A stretch of DNA of 64,000 nucleotides from Blautia_A ammoniilytica (GCF_025566965.1 NZ_JAOQJL010000017.1:14202-78201), one strand, 5' to 3'; shown: positions 23,784-33,197, numbered from the stretch's first letter. Numbers and translations are program-made. Notes: a model not told the origin generated them from the sequence alone.

Positions 23784-25316
23784 ATGAGTGAAACAAAACC
23801 ATTACTTGAATTAAGAGGAATCACAAAAACATTTGGCCAGTTTGTGGCAAATGATCATATTGATCTTACCATTCGTCCTGGTGAGGTACATGCACTGCTG
23901 GGAGAAAACGGAGCAGGAAAAAGTACATTAATGAATATTATTTACGGACTTTATCACCCAGATGAAGGACAGATCCTTTTGAAAGGGAAAGAAGTACATA
24001 TTAAATCACCAAAGGATGCCCTTAGGCTGGGAATCGGTATGGTACATCAGCATTACATGCTGGTAGATGTTTTTTCCTCATCTGAAAATGCTTACCTGGT
24101 TGGAAATGATTCTCTTTTTTCAAGAGTAAAAGAAAAGGATATTGAGAAAAGGCTGGAGGATATTGGAAAACAGTTTGGCCTTCAGGTAGACACTCATGCA
24201 ACCGTAGCTAAACTGACTATAGGAATGCAGCAGAGACTTGAGATCCTGAAGCTTCTTTATACAGGAGCAGAGCTTCTGATCCTTGATGAGCCGACTGCAG
24301 TGCTTGCACCTCAGGAATGTGACATGCTCTTTGAAACCATACATGCACTGGTAAAAAACGGAAAAAGCGTGGTGTTTATCAGTCATAAGCTGGACGAGGT
24401 GCTGAAAATCAGCGATCGGATCACCGTGCTCAGTCATGGAACAGTTGCAGGCCATATGATGACCAGGGATGCAGATAAGCAGAAAATCATCAATATGATG
24501 GTAGGAGAAGAAGTAAAAGCACCTACAGCAGTAGCAAGAGCTACCATAGAACCGGAGGAAGGGGAAAAACCTTTGCTGGAACTGAAGGGTGTGGAAGCAC
24601 TGGACGACAGAGGTGTGAAAACTGTTTCCGGTGTGGATCTGACCATCCACAGAGGAGAGATCGTAGGGATCGCCGGTGTGGAAGGCAACGGCCAGGCTGA
24701 GATCGCAGAGGTGGCAGCAGGGCTTCGGGAAATTTGCGGAGGCTCCCTTTTCCTGGACGGCGAAGAGATACGGAAATCAAAGGCACAGACTTTTATCGAC
24801 CATGATGTGGCTTATGTGCCTGCAGACAGAAATACAGTGGCCACTGTTAAAAGCTTCCGGCTTTTTGATAACTGGCTATTAAGAAGAAAGAAAATACAGA
24901 AAAAGGCAGGACTGCTGAATTATCGGGCGATCAAGCAGGATACAAAGGATTATATGGAAATGTTCGATGTAAGAGCCCGAGGCATTGGGGATATTTCAGG
25001 AAACCTGTCTGGAGGAAACCTGCAGAAGTTTATTCTTGCAAGAGAGCTTAGTAAAAAACCAAGAACAATGATCTGTTCTTATCCTACCAGAGGAGTGGAT
25101 GTAATGGCATCCTGGTTTATCCGGGATAATATACTGAAAGCCAGAGATGAAGGAATGGGAGTTATGCTATTATCCGGTGACCTGGAAGAACTGTTTTACC
25201 TGGCAGACCGGCTGGTGGTTATGTTTAAAGGAAAGGTCATTGGTGAAGTAGATCCAAGACATACAACTGTACAGGAGGTTGGAAGTCTGATGATGGGGGT
25301 GAAAGCACATGAATGA
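23784..25316 (+). CDS. BMP-type nucleoside/purine ABC importer, ATP-binding protein
   Basis: A 510-residue protein with two fused ABC domains. The first has Walker A GENGAGKST, a Walker B LLILDEPTAVL and an H-loop ISHKLDE; its signature is LTIGMQQR. The second has a modified P-loop (GVEGNGQAE) and a signature NLSGGNLQK, the asymmetric pattern usual in nucleoside (NupO/YufO) and sugar importers of this type. It energises uptake through the two permeases encoded next, with which it overlaps by 8 bp. Its place among purine-catabolic enzymes suggests a purine base, nucleoside or ureide as cargo. Confidence 0.92.
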   Translation: MSETKPLLELRGITKTFGQFVANDHIDLTIRPGEVHALLGENGAGKSTLMNIIYGLYHPDEGQILLKGKEVHIKSPKDALRLGIGMVHQHYMLVDVFSSSENAYLVGNDSLFSRVKEKDIEKRLEDIGKQFGLQVDTHATVAKLTIGMQQRLEILKLLYTGAELLILDEPTAVLAPQECDMLFETIHALVKNGKSVVFISHKLDEVLKISDRITVLSHGTVAGHMMTRDADKQKIINMMVGEEVKAPTAVARATIEPEEGEKPLLELKGVEALDDRGVKTVSGVDLTIHRGEIVGIAGVEGNGQAEIAEVAAGLREICGGSLFLDGEEIRKSKAQTFIDHDVAYVPADRNTVATVKSFRLFDNWLLRRKKIQKKAGLLNYRAIKQDTKDYMEMFDVRARGIGDISGNLSGGNLQKFILARELSKKPRTMICSYPTRGVDVMASWFIRDNILKARDEGMGVMLLSGDLEELFYLADRLVVMFKGKVIGEVDPRHTTVQEVGSLMMGVKAHE

Positions 25317-26445
25317 AGTGACAAAACAGAAAATATCAGATTTGCTGAAAACACTGGCGATCATATTGATAAGCTTTGTGGCAGCCATGCTGATCGGTGC
25401 AATTTTCGTAGTAATTCTTGGCAAAAGCCCATTGGAAACCTATAAGCAGCTGATCCTTTCACCGTTTACAAATATGGGAAACTTCGGAACCATTATCCGT
25501 AATATGATCCCATTAAGTCTTGTGGCTATCGGTGTTGCATTTGCAGGAAAATGTGGATTAAGCAACCTGGGCGGTGACGGACAGTTCCTGATGGGAGCGC
25601 TGGCAATGATTCTGGTAAGTACCACTATAGGTAAGCATCTGGGATGGATGTCCATTATCGTAGGGATGCTTCTTGGAACTGTTTTTGGAGCTGTGTGTGG
25701 CGGCTTTGCAGGATGGCTGAAAGCAAAATTTAAGGTAAGTGAGATCATTACCGTATTAATGCTGAATTACATTGTAGAATATTTTATCGCATATCTGGAT
25801 CATGGTCCGATGCTGAAGGCAGGAAGCTCTACTCCCCAGACAGAATCTATTGCAGAGTACGAGCGGATCCCAAGGATTTTTGAAGGCACCATGTTCAGTT
25901 ACTCCATTCTTATTGTATTGGTTTGCATCCTGCTCTATTGGATCGTAATGCAGAAAACAACTTTCGGATATAAGATCCGTGTATTGGGAGGCAGCGTAAA
26001 AGCAGCGCAGTATGGTGGCGTAGATCCTGAAAAGTATTACACAAAGGTAATGGCCATCAGCGGTGCATTTGCAGGGTTTGCAGGTGTTGTGGAGGTGTGC
26101 AGCTTTGCATACTGTGTACAGGATGGTATCTGCAACAGCTACGGCTTTAACGGTGTGCTGATAGCGCTTCTTGGATTCTATCATCCGGTGGGAATCCTGC
26201 TGGCAGCGTTTTTCTTCTCTGTATTGAATGTTGGGGGAAATGTAATGCAGATTACCTGTGCAGTGCCTACTACCTTTGTATCGATGTTGAAAGGCCTGAT
26301 GGTTTTGTTCATTCTTCTGGGACTGAGCGCAAAGCTGAAAAAAAAGTTCAGACCATCAAAGAAACAGGCTTGCGAAGATCTGAAAGAAAGTGTGAAAAGT
26401 ACCGTAGAAACTACTGTGAAGATGAAAGAAAGAGAGGCGGTATAA
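25309..26445 (+). CDS. ABC importer permease 1 (BMP/nucleoside type)
   Basis: A 378-residue integral membrane protein with about nine to ten hydrophobic segments and the branched-chain/nucleoside permease signature around GKCGLSNLGGDGQFLMGALA. The conserved cytoplasmic loop that contacts the ATPase is in FGYKIRVLGGSVKAAQYGGV. The N-terminus begins inside the ATPase gene (ATGAATGA overlap), so translation is coupled. The C-terminus is a long basic cytoplasmic tail. Confidence 0.9.
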   Translation: MNEVTKQKISDLLKTLAIILISFVAAMLIGAIFVVILGKSPLETYKQLILSPFTNMGNFGTIIRNMIPLSLVAIGVAFAGKCGLSNLGGDGQFLMGALAMILVSTTIGKHLGWMSIIVGMLLGTVFGAVCGGFAGWLKAKFKVSEIITVLMLNYIVEYFIAYLDHGPMLKAGSSTPQTESIAEYERIPRIFEGTMFSYSILIVLVCILLYWIVMQKTTFGYKIRVLGGSVKAAQYGGVDPEKYYTKVMAISGAFAGFAGVVEVCSFAYCVQDGICNSYGFNGVLIALLGFYHPVGILLAAFFFSVLNVGGNVMQITCAVPTTFVSMLKGLMVLFILLGLSAKLKKKFRPSKKQACEDLKESVKSTVETTVKMKEREAV

Positions 26446-27378
26446 ATGGATGTGATGGCATTTATCAGTTCCATGCTTGCAGCCGGTATCCGAATGGGAA
26501 TTCCCATTGCTTTTGCCGGAATTGGTGTGGTGATCGCTGAAAAAAGCGGTGTTCTGAATATCGGATGTGAAGGGGAGATGCTGACAGGAAGCTTTGTCAC
26601 CTTTGTAGTTGTTTACTTTACCCACAGTTATTTTCTTGGGATACTTGCAGGCGGCGCAGGTGGTCTTCTTACAGCAATGATCATTTCTTTTCTTTCAATC
26701 ACAAGGAAACAGGATCAATCTGTTGTAGGAATTGTTGTAAACATATTTGCTGCCGGATTTACCAGCTTTATTTACCGGGTTATTTTCGGAACAAGTGGTT
26801 CAGGACTTAGCATTGATGTTATGAGCACCATAAAAATACCGGTGCTTGGAGATATTCCTTTTATTGGAAATATTTTCTTTAATCAGACGATTTTGTATTA
26901 CGCGCTGATCGTTGTAGCAGTTGTCTGCTGGTTCGTGCTGATGAAGCTGAAAGCAGGACTTCAGCTCAGAGCTATTGGAGAGAATCCAAGAGCTGCACAG
27001 GCCTGTGGAATCAATGTTATTTTATACAGGCATATCGCAGTGATGCTGGCAGGATTCCTTTCCGGGATCGGCGGTGCATACCTGGTAGTGGCTACTATGG
27101 GAAGTTTTGTGGAAGAAATGAGTGCAGGCCGTGGCTTTATTGCAATGGCTGTGTCCACGTTATGTCACTGGAATCCTATCCTTGCTTTGATCGCATCTTT
27201 TGTGTTTGGTATTGCCCAGGGTTTGCAGATGAGAATGCAGGCTTATGGTATTAATATTCCGTATCAGTTTTTACTGATGCTTCCCTATGTACTGACCATT
27301 GTCAGTATGGTTCTGTTTGGCAGAGGTGTAAGAGCACCGAAAGCACTTGGGACTGTGTACGAAAAAGAGGGAAGATAA
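26446..27378 (+). CDS. ABC importer permease 2 (BMP/nucleoside type)
   Basis: The partner permease (310 residues), starting on the base after the stop codon of permease 1. Family signatures are GVVIAEKSGVLNIGCEGEMLTG near the N-terminus and LKAGLQLRAIGENPRAAQACGI, the ATPase-contact loop. About eight to nine membrane segments are visible. Two different permeases, a double ATPase and a separate binding protein are the standard make-up of nucleoside importers such as B. subtilis NupNOPQ. Confidence 0.9.
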   Translation: MDVMAFISSMLAAGIRMGIPIAFAGIGVVIAEKSGVLNIGCEGEMLTGSFVTFVVVYFTHSYFLGILAGGAGGLLTAMIISFLSITRKQDQSVVGIVVNIFAAGFTSFIYRVIFGTSGSGLSIDVMSTIKIPVLGDIPFIGNIFFNQTILYYALIVVAVVCWFVLMKLKAGLQLRAIGENPRAAQACGINVILYRHIAVMLAGFLSGIGGAYLVVATMGSFVEEMSAGRGFIAMAVSTLCHWNPILALIASFVFGIAQGLQMRMQAYGINIPYQFLLMLPYVLTIVSMVLFGRGVRAPKALGTVYEKEGR

Positions 27379-27423
27379 AAGGTAGTTATAAAATTTATTA
27401 TATAACCAGAGGAGGAATCTATT

Positions 27424-28473
27424 ATGAGAAAACATTTCATTACAAGAATGGCAGGAATGGTTATGGCAGGATTGATGGCATTTAGCATGTCAGCACCGGT
27501 CATGGCAGAGGAAGCAGCTGCAGAGGAGACAACAGATGATGCAGCAGAGGAAACAACAGAGGCAGCCGCTTCAGTTGAGACGATTGCACTGATCCTTCCA
27601 GGGGTTATTACAGACCAGTCCTGGAGTCAGCTGGCTTATGAAGCACTGGAAGACCTGAAGGAGGAAGGTTACGACACTGCATATACAGAAAGCGTTACTG
27701 CTGCTGATGCAGAAACAGTATTCAGAACATATGCAGACGAGGGATATGACCTGATCATCGGACATGGAAGTGAGTTTACAGAAGCAGCTGTAACGGTAGC
27801 AGGTGATTATCCAGATACCTATTTCTTCTGTACCAATAAATGTCCGGATGGTGTAGAACCGCCGGCAAACCTGGGATTCTGCTATACAAAAGAGTATGAA
27901 GCTGCTTATGCATGCGGAGTTGCTGCTGCAATGTCCACAGAGTCAAAAGTTGTAGGTTATCTGGGAGGCATGGAGCAGTCTAGCCAGATTGCTGATAAAA
28001 ATGCATTTATTGATGGTGTTGCTTCTGTAGATCCGGATATCAAGGTGATCACAGTTATGTCCGGTACCTTTACAGACTCTGCACTTGGTAAAGAGGCTGC
28101 TCTTTCCATGATCGAGCAGAAGGCAGATGTACTGATGCATTCCTGTGATACAACTGGTCTTGGACTGATTGAGGCTTGTACAGAAAATAATGTAAAATGG
28201 ATTGGCTATGGTGCGGATCAGGTAGATCTTGGTTCTGATCTTTGCATTACATCCTGCATCGCTGATACAGGAAAAGCAATCGAAGAAGTAATCACCAAAG
28301 TAGGTACTGATGAGTTTGGAACCTCCTGGATGCCTGGCATGGCTGATGATGTAGTTTTCGTAGGTACTTTTGGTGACAACGTACCTGATGAAGTAAAGAG
28401 TGCTGTAGAGGATACCTGCGAAAAGATCAAAAGCGGCGAGATCGTTGTAGAGAACAAAGAAACAGACAACTAA
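27424..28473 (+). CDS. BMP-family substrate-binding protein, secreted without lipobox
   Basis: A 349-residue extracellular receptor (PnrA/BMP fold) for the importer, with typical motifs LILPGVITDQSWSQLAYEAL, YDLIIGHGSEF and VGYLGGMEQ. The N-terminus is a Sec signal peptide with a probable type I cleavage at SAPVMA-EE, followed by a Glu/Thr/Ala-rich linker. There is no Cys in the signal region, so it cannot be a lipoprotein, whereas Gram-positive binding proteins almost always are; retention at the membrane must work differently or the protein is released. AGGAGG is well placed before the ATG. Ligand is unknown; a purine compound is inferred from context. Confidence 0.88.
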   Translation: MRKHFITRMAGMVMAGLMAFSMSAPVMAEEAAAEETTDDAAEETTEAAASVETIALILPGVITDQSWSQLAYEALEDLKEEGYDTAYTESVTAADAETVFRTYADEGYDLIIGHGSEFTEAAVTVAGDYPDTYFFCTNKCPDGVEPPANLGFCYTKEYEAAYACGVAAAMSTESKVVGYLGGMEQSSQIADKNAFIDGVASVDPDIKVITVMSGTFTDSALGKEAALSMIEQKADVLMHSCDTTGLGLIEACTENNVKWIGYGADQVDLGSDLCITSCIADTGKAIEEVITKVGTDEFGTSWMPGMADDVVFVGTFGDNVPDEVKSAVEDTCEKIKSGEIVVENKETDN

Positions 28474-28478
28474 GAAAC

Positions 28479-28522
28479 GGATAACTAAGAAACAAATAAC
28501 GGATAACTAAGAAACAAATAAC
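28479..28522. repeat. Two exact 22-bp tandem repeats plus partial copies
   Basis: GGATAACTAAGAAACAAATAAC occurs at 28479-28500 and 28501-28522, with imperfect pieces (AACTAAGAAA, TAAGAACAAAG) on both sides. It starts right behind the stop codon of the binding-protein gene and reads like a replication-slippage expansion of that gene's end. No hairpin. Confidence 0.85.
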
Positions 28523-28572
28523 TAAGAACAAAGAAAAAGATCGTTAAGAAACAAACTCAGGAGATGACAGGA

Positions 28573-29766
28573 TTGAAAAGCTATAAAAATGCAAATGTTT
28601 TCTATGGAAAAAATCTGGAACTGGTGAAAGGGAAAACCATCCTGGTGGATCAGGGAAGGATTCAGGGAATTACAGATGAGCAGTTTGAAAACAGCATAGA
28701 CCTTCATGGAGATTATGTAATACCTGCATTTGTAAATGCACACTGTCATCTGGGAGACACTGGTGCTAAAGAACTGGGAGTAGGACTTACATTGGAAGAG
28801 GCAGTTGTTTATCCTAATGGTCTGAAGCACAAATATCTGGCAAAAATTACCAGTGAAGAATTGACAGAAGCTGTCCGGGATGGTCTGAAAGAAATGTTGA
28901 AAAACGGCATCATCCTGGCAGCGGATTACAGGGAAGGGGGTCTGGCCGGGATCCAGGCAGTGCGGCAGGCGCAAAAAGGCTTGCCGATCCATGTGATGGA
29001 ACTGGGCAGACCAGCCCTTACAAATGCAGATTCCACAGAGGAAGAATTTGAAAAAGAGATCCGTTCGATTCTGGAAGTTTCAGACGGTTTTGGGATGGGA
29101 CAGATTTATGCGGTAAGCAAAGAAAGAATGAAGAAGATCCGCAGCCTTTGTGGTGATAAGATTTTTTCTATTCATATTGCAGAAGGCAGAAGCGACTGCG
29201 AAAAATCAAAGAGAGAATATAATCAGTCGGAAGTGGAGCGAGCAGCTGAACTGGAAACAGATTTCATGGTGCATTTAACCCATACCGATGATCATGATAA
29301 AGAACTTCTTGTAAAGAAAAAGATTCCTATTGTCTGCTGTCCAAGGACAAACCTGATCCTGGGAGACGGTTTCCCGGAACTGGATATATTTACAAGGTTT
29401 GGGATTACATGGGGACTTGGAAGCGATAATATGATGTTTACATCTCCGGATCTGTTCCGGGAGATGGATACAGCCAGCCGGGTAATCCGGGGGCTAGGTG
29501 AAAAACCTGATTGTATGGATTTCAGGGAATGCTTAAAGGCTGCAACCTGGTCAGGAGCAAAGTCCCTTAAACAGGATAGCGAACTGGGAAGTATAGAGGA
29601 AGGAAAGTTGGCCAGCTTTTTGGCTATCCGTTCCGGATCCTGGAATTTAAAACACAGCCATAATGTGATTTCTTCCATTGTCCACAGGGTTGGACCTGAA
29701 GATATAGATTATTTCCTGGCGGATGGTACAGAGGTGATCCGCAAGGGAGAGTTTTTGTTTGAGTGA
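28573..29766 (+). CDS. Second SsnA-like amidohydrolase
   Basis: A 397-residue member of the metal-dependent amidohydrolase superfamily: HxH in NAHCHLGDT, His in FSIHIAEGRSD and HLTHTDDHD, and the catalytic Asp in GLGSDNMMFTSPD. It is shorter than SsnA and only distantly similar. Its chemistry (deamination or ring opening) is not determinable from sequence, but its position between the purine importer and creatininase/dihydropyrimidinase genes points to the same pathway. The ATG at 28564 is too close to AGGAG (28559-28563); TTG at 28573 has a 9-base spacing and gives the natural N-terminus KSYKNANVFYG, so TTG is chosen. Confidence 0.82.
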   Translation: MKSYKNANVFYGKNLELVKGKTILVDQGRIQGITDEQFENSIDLHGDYVIPAFVNAHCHLGDTGAKELGVGLTLEEAVVYPNGLKHKYLAKITSEELTEAVRDGLKEMLKNGIILAADYREGGLAGIQAVRQAQKGLPIHVMELGRPALTNADSTEEEFEKEIRSILEVSDGFGMGQIYAVSKERMKKIRSLCGDKIFSIHIAEGRSDCEKSKREYNQSEVERAAELETDFMVHLTHTDDHDKELLVKKKIPIVCCPRTNLILGDGFPELDIFTRFGITWGLGSDNMMFTSPDLFREMDTASRVIRGLGEKPDCMDFRECLKAATWSGAKSLKQDSELGSIEEGKLASFLAIRSGSWNLKHSHNVISSIVHRVGPEDIDYFLADGTEVIRKGEFLFE

Positions 29767-29826
29767 ACAGATATGCAAAAGATTCAGAACAGATGAATTT
29801 GCCTGGCGCTCAGAAAGGAGAGGCTT

Positions 29827-30570
29827 ATGTTTTATAAATATTATGATGAACTTACATGGGAAGAAGTGGAAAAACTGGATAAGGAGAAGTGCTGTGTACT
29901 TCTTCCTCTTTCATCTATTGAACAGCATGGAAAGCACCTTCCGGTAGGAACAGATGATTATATCCTGAGAATGTGTATGGAGCAGCTGGAAGAAAAAGAA
30001 AATCCATCAGATATTACTTTTCTTTGCCTTCCCATCCTTGGGATAGGAACCAGTGATGAGCATATGACATTTCCGGGAACTATTTCCTTTTCAGCTACTA
30101 CGTATTTTGCCATTATCAATGATATTGTAACAGCATTGGCAAAGCATGGTTTTAAAAAGCTGGTAACAGTAAACGGACACGGAGGAAATACATCTTTGCT
30201 TGCAGGCTTTTCCCAGGAAATGAATCTGAAGCACCATGTGGTTGTTTATAATCTGGAAATACCAGCTATTTATAACAACTGTAACTGTGTGGAATCCCTG
30301 AAGGATATTTATGTGCCAGTGGATATTCACGCAGGAGATATGGAAACTTCCATGATGCTGTATAAAGAAAAAGAACTTGTGCATATGGAGAAAGCAGTGA
30401 ACGTGGATGTAGAGTTTGAACCTTACTTCAGTGGATGGCTGACCAGAGACTTTAGCGAAACAGGCACTTTAGGCAGACCACTGCTGGCAACAGAGGAAAA
30501 GGGAAAACTGCTCCTGGATTATATTACAGATACAATGGCTAAGATCCTGGTGAAGATCGGAAAAAAATAG
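29827..30570 (+). CDS. Creatininase-family amidohydrolase
   Basis: A 247-residue protein of the creatininase/FAPy-deformylase family, zinc or manganese amidases that open cyclic amides or remove formyl groups. Metal-site motifs are IEQHGKHLPVGTDD (residues ~31-44), GTSDEHMTFPGT, NGHGGNTS and the Glu in DIHAGDMETS. In a purine cluster a plausible substrate is a ring-opened formamide or an imidazole-derived lactam; this is inference. AGAAAGGAGAGG precedes the ATG. It is not one of the genes usually listed in the anaerobic urate cluster. Confidence 0.85.
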   Translation: MFYKYYDELTWEEVEKLDKEKCCVLLPLSSIEQHGKHLPVGTDDYILRMCMEQLEEKENPSDITFLCLPILGIGTSDEHMTFPGTISFSATTYFAIINDIVTALAKHGFKKLVTVNGHGGNTSLLAGFSQEMNLKHHVVVYNLEIPAIYNNCNCVESLKDIYVPVDIHAGDMETSMMLYKEKELVHMEKAVNVDVEFEPYFSGWLTRDFSETGTLGRPLLATEEKGKLLLDYITDTMAKILVKIGKK

Positions 30571-30579
30571 GAGGTCTAT

Positions 30580-31764
30580 ATGGCAGATATCAGTACCACC
30601 TTTTGCGGAATTAAATTTGTAAATCCTTTTGTGATCGCTGCATCACCTTCCTCAGATAGTCTGGAAAAGGTGGAGCGTGCTTTTTTAGAAGGATGGGGCG
30701 GAGCAGTGCTGAAAACCATTGAGGCCAGAGGATGCCAAAGAGAATTGGCTGAGCCAAATATGGGAGCATTGGATTTTGCCGGGAAAAAGCAGATGGCTTT
30801 TTTCAATTATGATCTGTGCACTCAGCAGACACTGGAAGAGCTTTGCAGTGAGATCCGTTATCTGAAGAAAAAGTTTCCGGATCGGGTTGTGATCGCCAGT
30901 ATTATGGCTAGTAACAGACCGCAGTGGAAGGAACTGGTGGAAGCTGTGGAAGATGCAGGCTGCGACATGATCGAGTGCAGCATTTCCTGCCCACAGGGTG
31001 ATGGATCCGGGAAGATCCCGGCCTCAGATCCGCAGCTTCTGGAAGGCTGTGTCCAGGATATTAAGCAGTATGTAAGAAAGGGAACACCCCTGATCGTGAA
31101 AATGACACCTAACGTAACAGATATTGTGGCAGTGGCAAAGGCTGCTGAAAAAGGCGGGGCTGATTCTCTCTGCGGTATTGATACTGTGAAAAGCTTTATT
31201 GGCATTGACATTGAGACAGGGCTTCCCAAGCTGCATGTAAATGGAAAATCCACTTATGGTGGTCTTTCCGGACCGGCTATAAAGCCGATTGCGCTAGGTT
31301 GTATGGCGCAGATCGCACAGTATACCGGACTGCCACTTGGAGGAGTAGGGGGGATCAGTAATTATGAAGATGCCCTGGAGTTCATGATGCTGGGGTGTGG
31401 TATGGTGGAAATCTGTTCTGCTATCAGCAAATATGGATACAGGATGATCAAAAATCTTTGTAATGGATTGTCCGATTTTATGGACAGACACGGAATTGAA
31501 TCATTATCAGAAATTGTAGGAAGCAGTCTTAAATACATTGTTTCCCAGCAAGAGCTTTCAAGGGACTGGCACGGGATCAGTACCATTGACAAAGAGAAAT
31601 GCATTGGCTGTAAAAGCTGTATCACAGCCTGTCAGGACTGTGGTTTCGGAGCCATGACACTGGAAGAGGGAAGACCAGTGGTGGATCCTGATAAATGCCC
31701 TGGCTGCGGTGTATGTAAAACAGTATGTCCAAAGAGCTGCATTCAGATTCTGGAGCAGCAGTAA
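30580..31764 (+). CDS. PreA-like dihydropyrimidine/dihydroorotate dehydrogenase with ferredoxin domain
   Basis: A 394-residue FMN-binding TIM barrel of the dihydroorotate/dihydropyrimidine dehydrogenase family, fused to a C-terminal 2x[4Fe-4S] domain (CIGCKSCITACQDC and CPGCGVCKTVCPKSC). The barrel shows VGGISNYEDALEFMMLG (phosphate-binding of FMN) and the loop SISCPQGDGSGKIPASDP. In PreA and mammalian DPD this loop carries an active-site Cys (ACGQ); here that Cys is not seen, suggesting altered chemistry or a Ser/other base. The partner PreT is absent, so electrons must come from ferredoxin or another reductase. TAGGAGG precedes the start; operon with creatininase and hyuA. Confidence 0.85.
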   Translation: MADISTTFCGIKFVNPFVIAASPSSDSLEKVERAFLEGWGGAVLKTIEARGCQRELAEPNMGALDFAGKKQMAFFNYDLCTQQTLEELCSEIRYLKKKFPDRVVIASIMASNRPQWKELVEAVEDAGCDMIECSISCPQGDGSGKIPASDPQLLEGCVQDIKQYVRKGTPLIVKMTPNVTDIVAVAKAAEKGGADSLCGIDTVKSFIGIDIETGLPKLHVNGKSTYGGLSGPAIKPIALGCMAQIAQYTGLPLGGVGGISNYEDALEFMMLGCGMVEICSAISKYGYRMIKNLCNGLSDFMDRHGIESLSEIVGSSLKYIVSQQELSRDWHGISTIDKEKCIGCKSCITACQDCGFGAMTLEEGRPVVDPDKCPGCGVCKTVCPKSCIQILEQQ

Positions 31765-31776
31765 GGAGGTTTTAGC

Positions 31777-33150
31777 ATGGGAATATTGTTTAAAAATGGT
31801 ACAGTTGTTACTTCAACCACCATGTATCAGGCAGATGTAAGAATTCAGGGGGAAAAGATCACAGAAGTGGGACAGGATCTTTGCATAAAGGATGATCAGG
31901 CAGTGGATGTGTCCGGAAAGTATATTCTTCCAGGAGCAATCGATCTGCATACTCATATGTCGGATCCTTTTGGAGGAACAGTTTCCAGTGACAGCGAATT
32001 TACTGGTACAAGAGCAGCAGCCTGTGGCGGTGTGACTACAGTGTTTGATTTTGCAAAGCAGAAAAAAGGAATGCATCTGCCAGAGGCGGTAGACATTAAG
32101 AAAAAGGCATATGAAAACCGAGCCTGTGTGGATTATGCACTCCACTGCATTGTTACAGATCTGATGGAAGATGACCAGGTGCTGGAAGAATTCGCAGACC
32201 TTGTAAAAGATGGAGTTAATACCTTTAAGTGTTACAGCGTCTATAAAAAAGAAGGCATTATGGTAGATAATCAACAGTTTGCCGCTATTCTGGAACAGGC
32301 GGGAAAGGTGGGCGGTATGGCTACCCTGCATGCAGAGGATGCAGGCGTGGTGGATTATCTTACAGAAAAATATGTAAAAGAAGGAAAGCTTTCTCCCTGG
32401 TATCATTATATGAGCCGGCCGGAGTGGGCTGCAGCACAGGCAGATATCAGCGCGATCCACATGGCAATGCATCTTCATGCTCCTCTTTATATTGTACATA
32501 TGGATAACAAAGAAGGTGTGGAAGCAGCAGCAAAGGCTAAGATGGAAGGATATCCTGTCTTTGTGGAAACCTGCCCACAGTATCTGGAATTTACAAGTGA
32601 AGTTTATAAGAGAGCGGATGCTGTAAAATTTGTAATCTCTCCTGCAATCAAAAATGAGGAAAGCCGGGAAGCCTTGTGGAAAGCCTTGCAAACAGGTGTG
32701 ATCGATACAGTGGCTACAGATCATTGTCCGTTTACCACAGAGGAGAAAAACTGGGGAAAGGATGACTTTACAAAGATCCCTAATGGTTGTGGAGGTATTG
32801 AAAACCGCTATCCCTATCTTTTGTCCGCTGCCCATGACGGACGGCTTACTTATGAAAGGGTGGTGCAGGTATGTGCGGAAAATCCGGCAAAGATCTTTGG
32901 GTGTAGTGAGAAGGGCAGTATACAGGTGGGAAAAGATGCAGATCTGGTAATCTATGATCCCCAGATGACTGTGACAGGAGGTCCGGATATTATGCATACG
33001 GCCTGTGATCATTCCATATGGGATGGGTATGAATACCATGGCTATCCGGTACAGACCTATTTAAGAGGAAAACTGATAGCAGATCATGGGATATATATAG
33101 GACAGGCAGGGGACGGCAGATTTGTGAAAAGAAGTCCTCTTCATGTATGA
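31777..33150 (+). CDS. hyuA: Dihydropyrimidinase/hydantoinase family (HyuA)
   Basis: A 457-residue cyclic amidohydrolase with a binuclear metal centre. H58-x-H60 lies in IDLHTHMSDP, the carboxylated bridging Lys is K151 (NTFKCYSVYK), further ligands are in TLHAED and YIVHMDN, and the Asp in ATDHCPF. It hydrolyses six- or five-membered cyclic diamides (dihydropyrimidines, hydantoin, allantoin-like). hyuA is a member of the anaerobic purine/urate gene set, matching its location. The gene begins 12 bases behind the PreA-like gene with AAGGAGG, so they form one operon. Confidence 0.92.
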   Translation: MGILFKNGTVVTSTTMYQADVRIQGEKITEVGQDLCIKDDQAVDVSGKYILPGAIDLHTHMSDPFGGTVSSDSEFTGTRAAACGGVTTVFDFAKQKKGMHLPEAVDIKKKAYENRACVDYALHCIVTDLMEDDQVLEEFADLVKDGVNTFKCYSVYKKEGIMVDNQQFAAILEQAGKVGGMATLHAEDAGVVDYLTEKYVKEGKLSPWYHYMSRPEWAAAQADISAIHMAMHLHAPLYIVHMDNKEGVEAAAKAKMEGYPVFVETCPQYLEFTSEVYKRADAVKFVISPAIKNEESREALWKALQTGVIDTVATDHCPFTTEEKNWGKDDFTKIPNGCGGIENRYPYLLSAAHDGRLTYERVVQVCAENPAKIFGCSEKGSIQVGKDADLVIYDPQMTVTGGPDIMHTACDHSIWDGYEYHGYPVQTYLRGKLIADHGIYIGQAGDGRFVKRSPLHV

Positions 33151-33197
33151 TGATGTGAATGGCGGGACATGTTTATTACAAATGAAAGAAAGGTTAG

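Noticed and set aside
28470..28560. Tandem repeats as a CRISPR array
   Set aside because: Repeats are directly abutting 22-mers with no unique spacers and no cas genes.
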